Source of the DNA: Cupriavidus necator A5-1
GTDB lineage: Bacteria; Pseudomonadota; Gammaproteobacteria; Burkholderiales; Burkholderiaceae
Assembly (NCBI RefSeq): GCF_000744095.1
Contig: NZ_JQLI01000008.1
Span: forward strand, 2,046,001 to 2,110,000
Direction: 5' to 3'
DNA length: 64,000 nucleotides
Of this stretch, positions 33,976 through 43,091 are shown piece after piece. The translations under genes and the position numbers were made by a program. Each line of letters begins with the position of its first letter. Within the stretch, counting starts at the first letter, position 1. Under the pieces are notes generated by a model, which saw nothing but the letters and a program-made list of their open reading frames with translations, did no database searches and had not been told where the DNA came from.

Positions 33976-35718
33976 ATGTATATCGAACACGTCCCGAACC
34001 GCAACTCGCCCCCCGCCATCCTGCTGCGCGAGTCCTATCGCGACGGCAACACGGTCAAGAAGCGCACCCTCGCCAATCTCTCGTCGCTGCCCGCCGAGGT
34101 CATCGAAGGCTTGAAGGTGCTGCTACGCGGTGGCGTCGCGGTGTCGTCCGCCGATGAGGCCTTCGTGATCGAGCGCAGCCTGCCACACGGACACGTGGCC
34201 GCCGTGCTTGGCGCGGCGCGCGCCTGCGGCGCCGAGCAGTGGTTGTCCTCAGCGCCGGCCGCGCTGCGCTCGGTGGTGATAGCACTGCTGGTGACGCGGG
34301 TGGTGTCACCCGCTTCCAAGCTCGCCACGCATCGCATGTTGCGCGACGAGACCGCGACCCACTCGGTGTCGCGGCTGCTGAAGTTGGGCGACGTCGAACT
34401 CGAGCAGGTCTATGCCGCGCTCGACTGGCTAGGAGAAGCTCAGGAAGGCATCGAGAAGCGCCTTGCCAGGCAGCATCTGAGCGGCAGTACGCTGGTGCTC
34501 TATGACCTCACTTCCACGTGGGTGACGGGACGCTGCTGCGAGCTTGCCGCCCACGGCTACAGTCGCGATGGCAAGCGCGACGACCCGCAGATCGTGTTCG
34601 GTCTGGTTTGCACTCGTGAGGGCTGTCCGGTGGCGGTCGAAGTCTTCGCCGGCAACACCGCCGATCCGGCTACCGTGGCCTCGCAGGTGGACAAGCTCAA
34701 GAACCGCTATGGCATCGAGAAGCTCGCGTGGGTGGGCGACCGGGGCATGCTCACGCAGGCGCGCATCGACACGGTATTGCGCCCGGCTGGCCTGGACTGG
34801 GTGAGCAGCCTGCGCGCGCCGCAGATGGCCGCACTTGCCCGGGAGAAGGGCCCCTTCCAGCCCTCGCTATTCGATGAGCGCAACCTGCTAGAGGTGACCA
34901 GCGAGGCGTTCCCCGGCGAGCGGCTCATCGTGTGTCGCAATCCGCTACTGGCCGAGGAGCGCAGCCGCAAACGCGAGGCGCTGCTGCAGGCCACCGAAGC
35001 CGAGTTGATGAAGATCACCGACGCGACCACGCGTGCCCGCAATCGCCTCAAGGGCACCGAGGAGATTGCCCTGCGCGTAGGCCGCGTCATCGATCACTTC
35101 AGGATGGGCAAGCACTTCGAGTTGAACATCACCGACTCGAGCTTCACGTGGGGGCGCAAGGCCGAACAGATTCAGCAGGAGGCCGCACTCGATGGCCTTT
35201 ACGTGGTGCGTACGAGCCTGCCGGCAACGGAATTGCCGGCTGAGGCGGCCGTGACGGCCTACAAGGGTCTGGCGGTGGTGGAGCGGGCCTTCCGTTCGCT
35301 CAAGACGGTCGATCTGCAGGTGCGTCCCGTATTCCATTGGAACGCAGCGCGCGTGCGCGCTCACGTCTTTCTGTGCATGCTTGCCTACTACATCGAGTGG
35401 CACATGCGCGAGAAGTTAAAGCCGATGCTGTTTGACGATGAATACGTCGAGCTCGCGCGTGCGGCCCGGCCTTCGCCAGTGGCCAAGGCACGACGCTCGG
35501 ACCAGGCGAAAGCCAAGGACGCCACCAGGCTTGGCGAGGACGGCTTGCCTGTGCACAGCTTCCGCACGTTGCTCGATGATCTGGCCACGCTCGCGTACAA
35601 CGTCTGTCACACCCCCCTGAACCCGCAGGCAAAGATCGTCATGATCACGCGGCCGACCCCAGTTCAAGAAAAGGCCTTCCGCCTGCTCAACGTCAGCCCC
35701 GTCGCCTGTACCCAGTAA
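33976..35718 (+). CDS. IS1634-family transposase
   Basis: A 580-residue DDE transposase of the IS4-superfamily IS1634 group, intact. The first catalytic Asp lies near residue 176 (YDLTSTW), the second near 254 (VGDRGML), and the third, Glu, in the Y-R-E-K motif near 435 (YKGLAVVERAFRSLK). The N-terminal opening YIEHVPNRNSPPAILLRES is typical. The ATG at 33976 follows a short AGGTG site; a GTG two codons earlier is possible. The gene appears functional and could still move. Confidence 0.93.
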   Translation: MYIEHVPNRNSPPAILLRESYRDGNTVKKRTLANLSSLPAEVIEGLKVLLRGGVAVSSADEAFVIERSLPHGHVAAVLGAARACGAEQWLSSAPAALRSVVIALLVTRVVSPASKLATHRMLRDETATHSVSRLLKLGDVELEQVYAALDWLGEAQEGIEKRLARQHLSGSTLVLYDLTSTWVTGRCCELAAHGYSRDGKRDDPQIVFGLVCTREGCPVAVEVFAGNTADPATVASQVDKLKNRYGIEKLAWVGDRGMLTQARIDTVLRPAGLDWVSSLRAPQMAALAREKGPFQPSLFDERNLLEVTSEAFPGERLIVCRNPLLAEERSRKREALLQATEAELMKITDATTRARNRLKGTEEIALRVGRVIDHFRMGKHFELNITDSSFTWGRKAEQIQQEAALDGLYVVRTSLPATELPAEAAVTAYKGLAVVERAFRSLKTVDLQVRPVFHWNAARVRAHVFLCMLAYYIEWHMREKLKPMLFDDEYVELARAARPSPVAKARRSDQAKAKDATRLGEDGLPVHSFRTLLDDLATLAYNVCHTPLNPQAKIVMITRPTPVQEKAFRLLNVSPVACTQ

Positions 35719-35786
35719 TCGACTCGCTCGCGCGCATATAACCGTGAGAAATCAAAGCATTAGCGCGCCGCGAGCTCAAAGTTCGG

Positions 35787-35818
35787 ACTAGGGGGTGGAA
35801 CTCCCCGGGCTACTCACC
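35787..35818 (+). ncRNA. Group II intron 3' remnant, domain VI end
   Basis: After the IS element the intron resumes with the second ACTAGG copy and GGGTGGAACTCCCCGGGC, which fold as a domain VI stem, ending CTACTCACC at about 35818. Without the IS, domain V and domain VI are contiguous. Confidence 0.7.
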
Positions 35819-35819
35819 A

Positions 35820-35956
35820 TTCGCAGATATCTGAAGCTTCACATATTTGCGAATCCCGGCCGACCGCTCTACCCTTGGCTGGTAAGCCGGAAGCCGGTGG
35901 AGCCTGGGCTCGTGAATATGCGAAGGCTTCACATAATTGCTTGCTAATCCCGGGCC
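35820..35956. repeat. Inverted and direct repeats upstream of the universal stress protein gene
   Basis: TTCGCAGATAT (35820-35830) and ATATTTGCGAA (35843-35853) form an 11 bp inverted repeat with one mismatch. A related unit, GAAGCTTCACATATTTGC...AATCCCGGCC (35833-35862), recurs as GAAGGCTTCACATAATTGC...AATCCCGGGCC (35922-35956), about 89 bp apart. They lie 60-200 bp before the stress gene and may be regulator sites. Confidence 0.55.
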
Positions 35957-36019
35957 ATCTTTCAGGATCGCTTCCATCAGCTTACGGTGGGAGACGTGGA
36001 CGCTTACTGAGGAGCAACG

Positions 36020-36457
36020 ATGTTCCAACATATCTTGGTGCCAACCGATGGGTCGGCGCTCTCGGAAGACGCGGCCCGTATGGCGGTGCGACTCGCCAAA
36101 GAGTTTCATGGCAAGCTCACCGGATTGCATGTTCTGCCGGAGTATCGTGTTTTCACCCACCGGATCAACATGCTCGAAGATGCAACAGAGCGCTACGCGC
36201 AGCTTGCCGAGCAGCATGCGGAGCAATACCTGGGCGTAATTGCCCGAGCGGCCAGGGATGCGTCAGTGGCATACGAGACGATCTGCGTCACGGACGATCA
36301 CCCCTATGAGGTGATCATCCGGACTGTCGAGGAACGCAACTGCGACCTGATCGTCATGGCATCGCACGGCCAAGCCGGCGTGCGTGGCCTCCTGATCGGC
36401 AGTGAAACCCAGAAAGTCCTGACGCACTGCAAGGTCCCAGTGCTGGTGTTCCGCTAG
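36020..36457 (+). CDS. Universal stress protein (UspA family)
   Basis: A 145-residue single-domain USP of Rossmann-like fold. The N-terminal ILVPTDGS holds the adenine-binding Asp. The phosphate-loop motif G-x2-G-x9-G-S/T is present near residues 116-130 (SHGQAGVRGLLIGSET), so it should bind ATP. USPs help cells survive starvation and oxidative stress by mechanisms that differ between members. The start follows GAGGAGC. The repeats upstream suggest dedicated regulation. Confidence 0.93.
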   Translation: MFQHILVPTDGSALSEDAARMAVRLAKEFHGKLTGLHVLPEYRVFTHRINMLEDATERYAQLAEQHAEQYLGVIARAARDASVAYETICVTDDHPYEVIIRTVEERNCDLIVMASHGQAGVRGLLIGSETQKVLTHCKVPVLVFR

Positions 36458-36524
36458 TCGCAGCGGGCTGTGCACGACGTCGTGTCATCGGCATTTCGGG
36501 CGAGCATGACGCGTACAAGCAGAA

Positions 36525-36889
36525 GGTGGTGCCGTTACCCAGCTTCTTCCGCTGATCGAAGCGATCCCCGCTATCTGGGGGTGCCGAGGCCGTCCGTCCC
36601 TTGCGCAAGCCAGGTCGGATCCCACGCGGCCGCGCCTACGACCACGACAAGTATCGTCGGCGCTTCATGCTGGCGGCATCCCGACTTCGATCGCCGGCGT
36701 GGTCAATCTCACGGCAACGGACTCGGCAGGATCCGCTGGGTGGTAGAGCGTAGCCACGCCTGGCTGCACGCGTTCCGCCGTCTGCGCACCCGCTTCAAGC
36801 GTCCCGCGGACAGTCTCGAAGCCCCCCTCGAGCCGGCCTGCTGCCTCATTTGCTGGCGCACGCTTCAGCGTGACGGGACTTCATTTTGA
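36525..36889 (+). pseudogene. Degraded IS5-family transposase
   Basis: Three successive reading frames each keep part of an IS5-type transposase. Frame one has VTQLLPLIEAIPAI (from 36525), the second has GRAYDHDKYRRRF (about 36628) and the third has GLGRIRWVVERSHAWLHAFRRLRTRF (about 36720), running to the stop at 36889. The last holds the catalytic Glu of the DDE set. At least two frameshifts are needed to join them, and no N-terminal part is visible, so it is dead. Confidence 0.8.
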
Positions 36890-37005
36890 ATTAGTTCTTA
36901 GGCCAGGTGGCTGGCCTGCCCGCTACTGGCCGATTTTGTTGCACACCGGGGCTTGGGGTCCGGCCCGCCATGCGCGAGCACGCCCGCTTCAGGGCCGCCC
37001 CGCGT

Positions 37006-37182
37006 CTAGCGTTGCGAAAGCAGCGCCAGCTTGACCAGTTCCACGGCACGATTACAGTTCATCTTCGTCTTCAGGCTGGCGACCTGTTTGCGAACCTTGC
37101 TATCCGACACACCGTGCTGCATGCACATTCCGCGGGTGTAATCCTGATGCCAGTCCGGCTGGCTCGGGCTTCGCGTCCGCAT
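37006..37182 (-). pseudogene. Possible LuxR-type helix-turn-helix fragment
   Basis: A 58-codon frame ending at 37006. Its C-terminal half (VSDSKVRKQVASLKTKMNCNRAVELVKLAL) looks like the recognition helix and last helix of a LuxR-type DNA-binding domain. There is no receiver or sensor domain, and the residues before it are not family-like. It is either a truncated regulator or a small orphan DNA-binding protein. The rest of 36890-37269 shows nothing. Confidence 0.35.
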
Positions 37183-37269
37183 GCCCTGCGGTGTGGCGAG
37201 AAGTCGCGATGGCGGGCGACCGGCTGTCTACCAGCAGCCAAGCGAAAGGCGGTGCGGCATGCGATGAGA

Positions 37270-37545
37270 CTAGACTGGGGGATCGCCAAAGGCCTTCCGC
37301 GCAAGCGCCTTCTCGAAATCCACTGTCCACGACGTGCCGCTTCCGGCTTGGAAGTCGTGGCGGATTCCACTGGCCTTGGCTTCGACAACCACCACTCGAG
37401 GTATTTGGCCGGGCCCTCCCCCGGCAGGGTTCCCCTCATCCGCGACTACGACAAAGTCCTCTGGGATCCACTCGTACTTTTGGCAGGCCGCTTCGAAATC
37501 CTCCTGCTCATCGAGCGGCAGCTCATCGAACAGCTTTCGAGCCAT
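37270..37545 (-). CDS. Small conserved-looking protein of unknown function
   Basis: A 91-residue protein with no family I recognise. The N-terminal half is acidic and helical (LFDELPLDEQEDFEAACQKYEW); a valine-rich strand (RVVVVEAKASGI) follows. The ATG at 37545 sits behind a strong GGAGGTGACC site, and codon use is normal, so it is probably real. An upstream in-frame extension of 29 codons is not used. It lies among mobile-element debris and may be part of a horizontally acquired island. Confidence 0.6.
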   Translation of the reverse strand: MARKLFDELPLDEQEDFEAACQKYEWIPEDFVVVADEGNPAGGGPGQIPRVVVVEAKASGIRHDFQAGSGTSWTVDFEKALARKAFGDPPV

Positions 37546-37791
37546 GGTCACCTCCAATAGTTTCGATGTGCCGACGGCGCCGCAACGAGCTGGATGGGCG
37601 CCCAGACAGCTATGGAAGCAAATGTGCCGCATTTGCGCGAGCCGCGCAAACAGAAGAATAGGCAGCGAAAGAAGCGATGGAACGGGGCCTGGTCCGCTGC
37701 GTCAGTCGAAATGCACCCCCGATCGGCTGCGATTTCTAGGGCGTCCTGGACTAGCGATAACCCACCAGGCATGCTGAATCGGAGAGCGGGA

Positions 37792-38268
37792 ATGACTGAT
37801 TTCCTCTCGGCGGCCGAACTGGCCAGCCTGATCGGCTGCGAAGCGAACCAGCACCAGGAAATAGTAATGTGGCTGGACCATCACCACTGGGCTACGTTAT
37901 GGACAAGAATGGCTTGCCAGAAGTGGCGAGGGCCTGCGCCGCCAGTGAAGCGGCCGCCGCCGAGCTGGCCACTTGCCGAAGCCCGCTATCAGGCAAGCGC
38001 GGCTGAGGCCGAGCGGGAGGCGGCGCGCGCGGCGACCGCGGCCGCGCGCGAGAAGGCGGCAGCCCTCGCTGCGCAACTGGCCGAGGCAGGGAAGACACTC
38101 GAGAAAAACCAAACGGCGTTGGCTGTAGAGCGAGAGGCCCATGCAGCCACCCAGGCGTGGCTGGAAGCGGGCGGGACGGCGTTGGAGGCAGCACGGCGCC
38201 AGCTGGACGAACTGCGTACCCAATTCTCGGCGGAGCTGGAGCGCGCGCGAGCAGATCGCCGTCGCTGA
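37792..38268 (+). CDS. DUF4224-like start with KfrA-like coiled coil, internally frameshifted
   Basis: A 158-residue frame. Residues 1-30 (DFLSAAELASLIGCEANQHQ) resemble the DUF4224 phage/plasmid DNA-binding domain. The continuation of that domain (YVMDKNGLPEVARA, from about 37893) is found in another frame, then the original frame resumes with an Ala/Glu-rich coiled coil (about 63-158) like KfrA plasmid proteins. Two compensating indels would explain an open frame with a scrambled middle. The ATG follows GGAGAGCGGG. It may be inactive. Confidence 0.5.
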   Translation: MTDFLSAAELASLIGCEANQHQEIVMWLDHHHWATLWTRMACQKWRGPAPPVKRPPPSWPLAEARYQASAAEAEREAARAATAAAREKAAALAAQLAEAGKTLEKNQTALAVEREAHAATQAWLEAGGTALEAARRQLDELRTQFSAELERARADRRR

Positions 38269-38433
38269 CCCACACCTCCAAGCGCCACAATATCGGGTAA
38301 TCGTCCGACGTCGTCTGACTTGTAGCGGCCTTCTTCGACAAGCCCATGCACTTCAATGGTGGCAGAATGGGTTGTGCCCGCTCTCCCGTCATTGGTTTGC
38401 CGTGGACGCGCGCCTTGCGAAGTTGACAACATT

Positions 38434-39129
38434 GTGCTGACCCTTACAGACGTCTCCAAGACATACAACGGCGCCCGACCGCGCACGGTTCTGCGCGGAG
38501 TCAGTCTTGCGCTGGACGCTGGCGAATATGTCGCCGTCATGGGTGAATCTGGCGTGGGCAAGTCAACGCTGCTCCACCTGATCGCCGGCCTGGATCGGCC
38601 CGACAGTGGCCGCATCCAGTTCGACGGACAGGATCTGGGCAAGCTGGACGACGATGCCGCAACCTTGCTGAGGCGGCGAAAGCTGGGGTTCGTGTTCCAG
38701 GCCTTCCATGTTCTGCCGAATTTGAGCGCGGCACAGAACGTGGCGCTGCCTCTGCTGTTGAACGGCCTCGAGCGGGAAAAGGCGTCGGCGCGCGTTGCCG
38801 AGATGCTCGCTGCGGTTGGGCTTGAGGGGCGCGAGGACAGTTTGCCGCGCGAGCTTTCCGGCGGGGAACTGCAGCGGGTGGCGATTGCGCGTGCCCTGGT
38901 ACACCGGCCGATGCTGCTGCTGGCAGATGAGCCGACCGGCAACCTTGATCACGAGACGGCTGCGCGGGTGCTAAGCCTGCTGCGCGAACTGGTCAACGCA
39001 AACGGCACGGCCGCGATTATCGTCACGCACTCGGCACTGGCTGCGGCGACGGCGGATCGCGTCTTGCAATTGACGCCAGGCGGATTGACGCCGCTGGGGC
39101 CCCAGCCGCCGATGAGCGCGGCCGCCTAA
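38434..39129 (+). CDS. ABC transporter ATP-binding subunit (LolD/MacB-like)
   Basis: A 231-residue ATPase. Walker A is GESGVGKST, the signature is LSGGELQR, and Walker B is LLLADEPT, followed by GNLDHET. The sequence class is that of LolD, MacB and AttE-type ATPases that drive FtsX-like permeases. The start at GTG 38434 (VLTLTDVSKTY) matches where family members begin, though no clear ribosome site is visible and a longer start cannot be excluded. It lies 5 bp before its permease. Confidence 0.9.
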   Translation: MLTLTDVSKTYNGARPRTVLRGVSLALDAGEYVAVMGESGVGKSTLLHLIAGLDRPDSGRIQFDGQDLGKLDDDAATLLRRRKLGFVFQAFHVLPNLSAAQNVALPLLLNGLEREKASARVAEMLAAVGLEGREDSLPRELSGGELQRVAIARALVHRPMLLLADEPTGNLDHETAARVLSLLRELVNANGTAAIIVTHSALAAATADRVLQLTPGGLTPLGPQPPMSAAA

Positions 39130-39134
39130 GCGCC

Positions 39135-41660
39135 ATGCGAACACCGCGCTCACTCGGCCTTGCGCTACTTCTGGGCGAATTGCGCGCCCATCCCGGACGC
39201 GCCATCATAGGCATCCTTGCCGTGGCCATCGGTGTGGCAATGGGCTATGGCGTGCATCTGGTCAACCATGCTGCGCTGGCGGAGTTTTCCCAGGCGGTGC
39301 GCTCCTTGATGGGGAATGCCGATCTGGAGATCCGCGGGCCGCGCATGGGCTTCGACGAATCGCTCTATCCGCGCATCGCGGGCCTGCCGGAGGTGGCGGC
39401 GGCCAGCCCCGTGGTGGAGGTCAATGCGCGGGTGCCGGGGCGCACCGGTGCGCTGACGCTGTTTGGCATCGATGTGTTCCGGGCGGCGCCGGTGGCACCC
39501 AATCTGATCGGGCGGCCTGCCGAGGAGCGCGCGGGCAAGCTCGACGTTCTCGATCCCGATGCCGTGTTCCTTTCGCCGGCGGCGCTGAGCTGGCTCGATC
39601 TCAAGCCAGGGGACCCGCTCACCGTGCAAGTCGGGCTCACCGCGCTTACGCTGCGTATTGCCGGCACGCTGCCGGCGGCGGGCGAGGGCCTGCGCCTGGG
39701 CGTGATGGATATCGGTGCGGCGCAGTGGCGCCTCGACCGGCTTGGCCTGCTGCAGCGGATCGACCTCAAGCTCAGGCCGGGAGTGGACAGCGACAACTTT
39801 GCGCAAGCGCTGGCCGCGCTGCTGCCGCCAGGGGTGGTGGCGGGTTCGCCGCAGGACAACGTGCGCCGAACTTCCAACCTGTCGCGCGCCTATCGGGTGA
39901 ACCTGAACGTGCTTGCGCTGGTGGCGTTGTTCACAGGCGCCTTCCTGGTGTTCACGATGCAGGCTGTATCGGTACTGCGGCGGCGCTCGCAGCTTGCCCT
40001 GTTGCGCGCCCTGGGGGTGACACGCGGTGGTCTGCTGCGACTGCTGCTGGCGGAGGGCGCGGCTCAAGGCGCGCTCGGCGCGATGCTCGGCCTGGCGCTT
40101 GGCTTTGTCCTCGCCGCCACGGTGCTCGGGTACGCGGGCGGCGATCTGGGCGGTGGCTACTTTGAAGGTGTACAGCCCAAGGTCCGCTTCGACGCGCCGG
40201 CAGCGCTGATCTTCTTCGCGCTCGGCCTGTCGGCGGCGGTGCTCGGCAGTCTCGCACCGGCATGGGAGGCCGCCCGCGCGCGGCCGGCGCAGGCGCTTAA
40301 GGCGGGCGATGAAGAGGCACCACTCAAGCGGCTACGCTCGCCGTGGACCGGGCTTGCTGCGATGGCAGCCGGGCTTGGGTTGACGCCACTGCGGCCGGTG
40401 GCGGATCTGCCGGTCTTCGGTTATGCGGCGATTGCGCTTCTGTTGGTGGGCGCCATCCTGCTGATGCCACGGCTGGCGCATCTTGTGTTCGGCTTGCTGC
40501 CCCCTTCGCGACAGCCTGTGCCGCAGCTTGCCCTGACCCAGCTAGCCGGCGCGCCGGGCCGCGCAGCCATCGCCCTGGCCGGCATTGTCTCCAGCTTTAG
40601 CCTGATGGCCGCGATGGCGATTATGGTGTCAAGCTTCCGCATTTCGGTGGACGATTGGCTGCACAATGTCCTGCCGGCCGACCTCTATTTGCGTGCTTCG
40701 TCAAGCGGCGATAGCGCGTATTTCTCGCTTGACGACCAAGCGGCCATCGCCAGCGTCCGTGGCGTTGCGCGTGCCGAGTTTCTACGTTCGAGCCAGATCC
40801 TGCTTGATCCCGAGCGTCCCCCCGTAACGGTCATTGCCAGGCCGATCGATCCGCGCAATCCGGGCGCACGGTTGCCGCTGACGGCTGCGCCTGTCGCGGC
40901 GCAGCCGGGTGATCCGCCGGCGGTATGGGTCAGCGAGGCGATGGTCGACCTCTATGGCTTCCGCCCGGGGCAACGTATCACGCTGCCGCTGCAGGGCCGG
41001 CCCGTCGCCTTCCTGGTAGGCGGCGTGTGGCGCGACTACGCACGCCAGTTTGGTACGGTGGTGATCAGCCAGGACGATTATCGGCGGCTCACGGACGAGC
41101 GGCGTGTCACTGACGTCGCCCTGTGGCTGGAGCAGGGCAGCGGCCCGGCGCAGGTCAAGGAGAGGCTGCGCCAGCGCGTCGCCGGCGGTGAATACATTAC
41201 CTTCGCCGAGCCCGGCGAGATTCGCACCATCACCTTGAAAATCTTCGACCGCAGCTTCGCAGTGACCTACCTGCTGGAGGGTATAGCGGTCGTGATAGGC
41301 CTGTTCGGCATCGGTGCCAGTTTCAGCGCGCAGGCCTTGGCGCGTGCGCGCGAATTCGGCATGCTGCGGCATCTCGGCTTCATGCGTTGGCAGATCGGCG
41401 CGATGCTGGCACTGGAGGGCGCGTTACTCGCTCTGCTTGGCGTGGTAGCCGGTCTTGCGCTGGGATGGGTCATCGCCGTGATCCTGGTTCACATTGTCAA
41501 CCCGCAGTCGTTCCACTGGACCATGAGTTTGCATATGCCTTGGGCATTCCTGGCCCAGGTGGCGAGCGCGGTGGTGGCGGCGGCCTCGCTGGCTGCCCTG
41601 GCGAGCGGGCGGCGGGCGATGTGGCGCAGCGCCGTGCGCGCGGTGCAGGAGGATTGGTGA
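39135..41660 (+). CDS. FtsX-like ABC permease
   Basis: An 841-residue membrane protein with two FtsX-type permease modules. Transmembrane segments lie near the N-terminus (IIGILAVAIGVAMGYG), about 255-380, 425-450, 480-510 and 705-830, with large periplasmic MacB-like loops between (about 45-250 and 515-700). It works with the ATPase upstream and the CrtC/AttH-like protein downstream. Such three-gene units (att-like) are thought to move or process lipoproteins or lipids across the envelope. Its stop overlaps the next start. Confidence 0.92.
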   Translation: MRTPRSLGLALLLGELRAHPGRAIIGILAVAIGVAMGYGVHLVNHAALAEFSQAVRSLMGNADLEIRGPRMGFDESLYPRIAGLPEVAAASPVVEVNARVPGRTGALTLFGIDVFRAAPVAPNLIGRPAEERAGKLDVLDPDAVFLSPAALSWLDLKPGDPLTVQVGLTALTLRIAGTLPAAGEGLRLGVMDIGAAQWRLDRLGLLQRIDLKLRPGVDSDNFAQALAALLPPGVVAGSPQDNVRRTSNLSRAYRVNLNVLALVALFTGAFLVFTMQAVSVLRRRSQLALLRALGVTRGGLLRLLLAEGAAQGALGAMLGLALGFVLAATVLGYAGGDLGGGYFEGVQPKVRFDAPAALIFFALGLSAAVLGSLAPAWEAARARPAQALKAGDEEAPLKRLRSPWTGLAAMAAGLGLTPLRPVADLPVFGYAAIALLLVGAILLMPRLAHLVFGLLPPSRQPVPQLALTQLAGAPGRAAIALAGIVSSFSLMAAMAIMVSSFRISVDDWLHNVLPADLYLRASSSGDSAYFSLDDQAAIASVRGVARAEFLRSSQILLDPERPPVTVIARPIDPRNPGARLPLTAAPVAAQPGDPPAVWVSEAMVDLYGFRPGQRITLPLQGRPVAFLVGGVWRDYARQFGTVVISQDDYRRLTDERRVTDVALWLEQGSGPAQVKERLRQRVAGGEYITFAEPGEIRTITLKIFDRSFAVTYLLEGIAVVIGLFGIGASFSAQALARAREFGMLRHLGFMRWQIGAMLALEGALLALLGVVAGLALGWVIAVILVHIVNPQSFHWTMSLHMPWAFLAQVASAVVAAASLAALASGRRAMWRSAVRAVQEDW

Positions 41661-42733
41661 AGAGGCGCTCATTCCTGCTGTTGTTGCCGGGTTCCGGCGC
41701 GGCGGCCGCAGTGCTGGGCGCAGCGCCCGCTTATCCGCCAGTCGACGCAGGCCGAACCCTGGCCTTCCCGCGCGACCATGGCGCGCACCCCGACTATCGC
41801 ACCGAATGGTGGTATGCCACCGGCTGGCTGCAGACGCAGGCAGGAGCGCCGCTCGGCTTTCAGGTTACGTTCTTCCGCTCGCGCCCGCAGTTTGACCAGG
41901 CCAACCCAAGCCGCTTCGCGCCGCAGCAACTCCTGTTCGCCAATGTCGCACTGAGCGATCCCGCGGCCGGCAGGCTCCAACACGACCAGCGCGCGGCGCG
42001 CAGCGGCTTCGGCCTGGCGCTTGCCGATACTGCCGATACCGATGTGTACATCGACAACTGGTCGCTGCGCCGAGAGACGACGGGGCGCTACCGAGCCAGA
42101 TTTCCCGCGCGGGATTTCACGCTCGATCTGACAATGGAGCCAACCCAACGGTTGCTGCTACAGGGCGAACGGGGATACAGCCGCAAGGGCCCGCTGGCGG
42201 CCCAGGCGAGCTATTACTACAGCCAGCCGAGGCTCAAGGTGAGCGGCACCTTGGAGCGGCGCAGCCTGCAGGAAACCGTGCACGGCACCGCCTGGCTGGA
42301 TCACGAATGGTCGTCGACCTTACTGGCCGATGAGGCCGTCGGCTGGGACTGGCTCGGCCTCAACCTGGATGACGGCGGCGCGTTGATGGCCTTCCAGATT
42401 CGGGACAAGGCGGGGCGCAAGTTCTGGGGAGGCGGCACGCTGCGCGGCAGCGACGGTCGCGTCCAGCTACTGGCTCCCGAAGAGGTCAATTTCATGCCGG
42501 CGCGCCGTTGGCGCTCGCCTCGTACCGGCACGAGCTATCCGGTTGCCATGCGGTTGAACGCAGGCGATCTCACGCTCGAACTGGTACCGCTGATGGATGA
42601 TCAGGAACTCGATAGCCGCGCGAGCACCGGCGCGGTCTATTGGGAGGGCGCGGTGAGGGCGTTGCGGGGAGGCAAGGCGGTCGGACGGGGCTACCTCGAA
42701 CTGACCGGGTATTTCCAGCGCCTCAATCTTTGA
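41657..42733 (+). CDS. CrtC/AttH-like lipocalin-fold protein
   Basis: A 358-residue protein with a twin-basic, hydrophobic N-terminal signal (KRRSFLLLLPGSGAAAAVLG). Two lipocalin-like beta-barrel domains follow, with the family landmarks HPDYRTEWWYATGWL, TAWLDHEWSSTLL, GWDWLGLNLDDG and YWEGAVRA. The family includes carotenoid 1,2-hydratase (CrtC) and AttH. In the ABC context it is probably AttH-like and periplasmic, binding a lipid. The start is GTG after AGGAGGATT, overlapping the permease stop by 4 bp, so all three genes are translationally linked. Confidence 0.9.
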   Translation: MKRRSFLLLLPGSGAAAAVLGAAPAYPPVDAGRTLAFPRDHGAHPDYRTEWWYATGWLQTQAGAPLGFQVTFFRSRPQFDQANPSRFAPQQLLFANVALSDPAAGRLQHDQRAARSGFGLALADTADTDVYIDNWSLRRETTGRYRARFPARDFTLDLTMEPTQRLLLQGERGYSRKGPLAAQASYYYSQPRLKVSGTLERRSLQETVHGTAWLDHEWSSTLLADEAVGWDWLGLNLDDGGALMAFQIRDKAGRKFWGGGTLRGSDGRVQLLAPEEVNFMPARRWRSPRTGTSYPVAMRLNAGDLTLELVPLMDDQELDSRASTGAVYWEGAVRALRGGKAVGRGYLELTGYFQRLNL

Positions 42734-42915
42734 CTTGAGGCACGGCCCGGGCAAATGGAGCAGCCCGCCGCCCGGCACGTTCTACGGGAGCCAGTGGCGG
42801 GTGACGACCGGCGACCCGACGGGTATCGGGCACCCCGTATTCCCAGCGAGATCTGGAATACGACACGGCTTCCGGTCTAGGCCGCCTGAAAGTTCTGGTA
42901 CCCGAAAAGTAAAGA

Positions 42916-42942
42916 CCCCACACTTCGAAAAGGGTGGGGTTT
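42916..42942 (+). terminator. Terminator after the ABC/AttH operon
   Basis: CCCCAC...CTT and AAG...GTGGGG pair around a CGAA loop and are followed by TTT. It lies 180 bp after the AttH-like stop. The rest of 42734-43091 shows no gene. Confidence 0.6.
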
Positions 42943-43091
42943 GGCAGCAGTCTGAAGCCCATATCCGGACGAACTACTTCGCCAAGGGATGCGAAGAGGG
43001 CGCCTGAAGGAGCACTCCCCAGGACCCATGTGGACCAATCTGGGGGGACCGGGTTCGGGGGGAGGGCGCCCCGACCAGAGCTTGCAGCCCC

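Larger units (their letters stand above)
33841..35786 (+). mobile_element. IS1634-family insertion sequence, complete
   Basis: The element is 1946 bp long. The terminal inverted repeats begin CCGAACTTTGA at both ends (11 matching bases, then diverging). It is flanked by a 6 bp direct repeat ACTAGG (33835-33840 and 35787-35792), the target duplication, so this is a clean single insertion. It encodes one full-length transposase and has a terminator hairpin just inside the left end. Confidence 0.9.
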
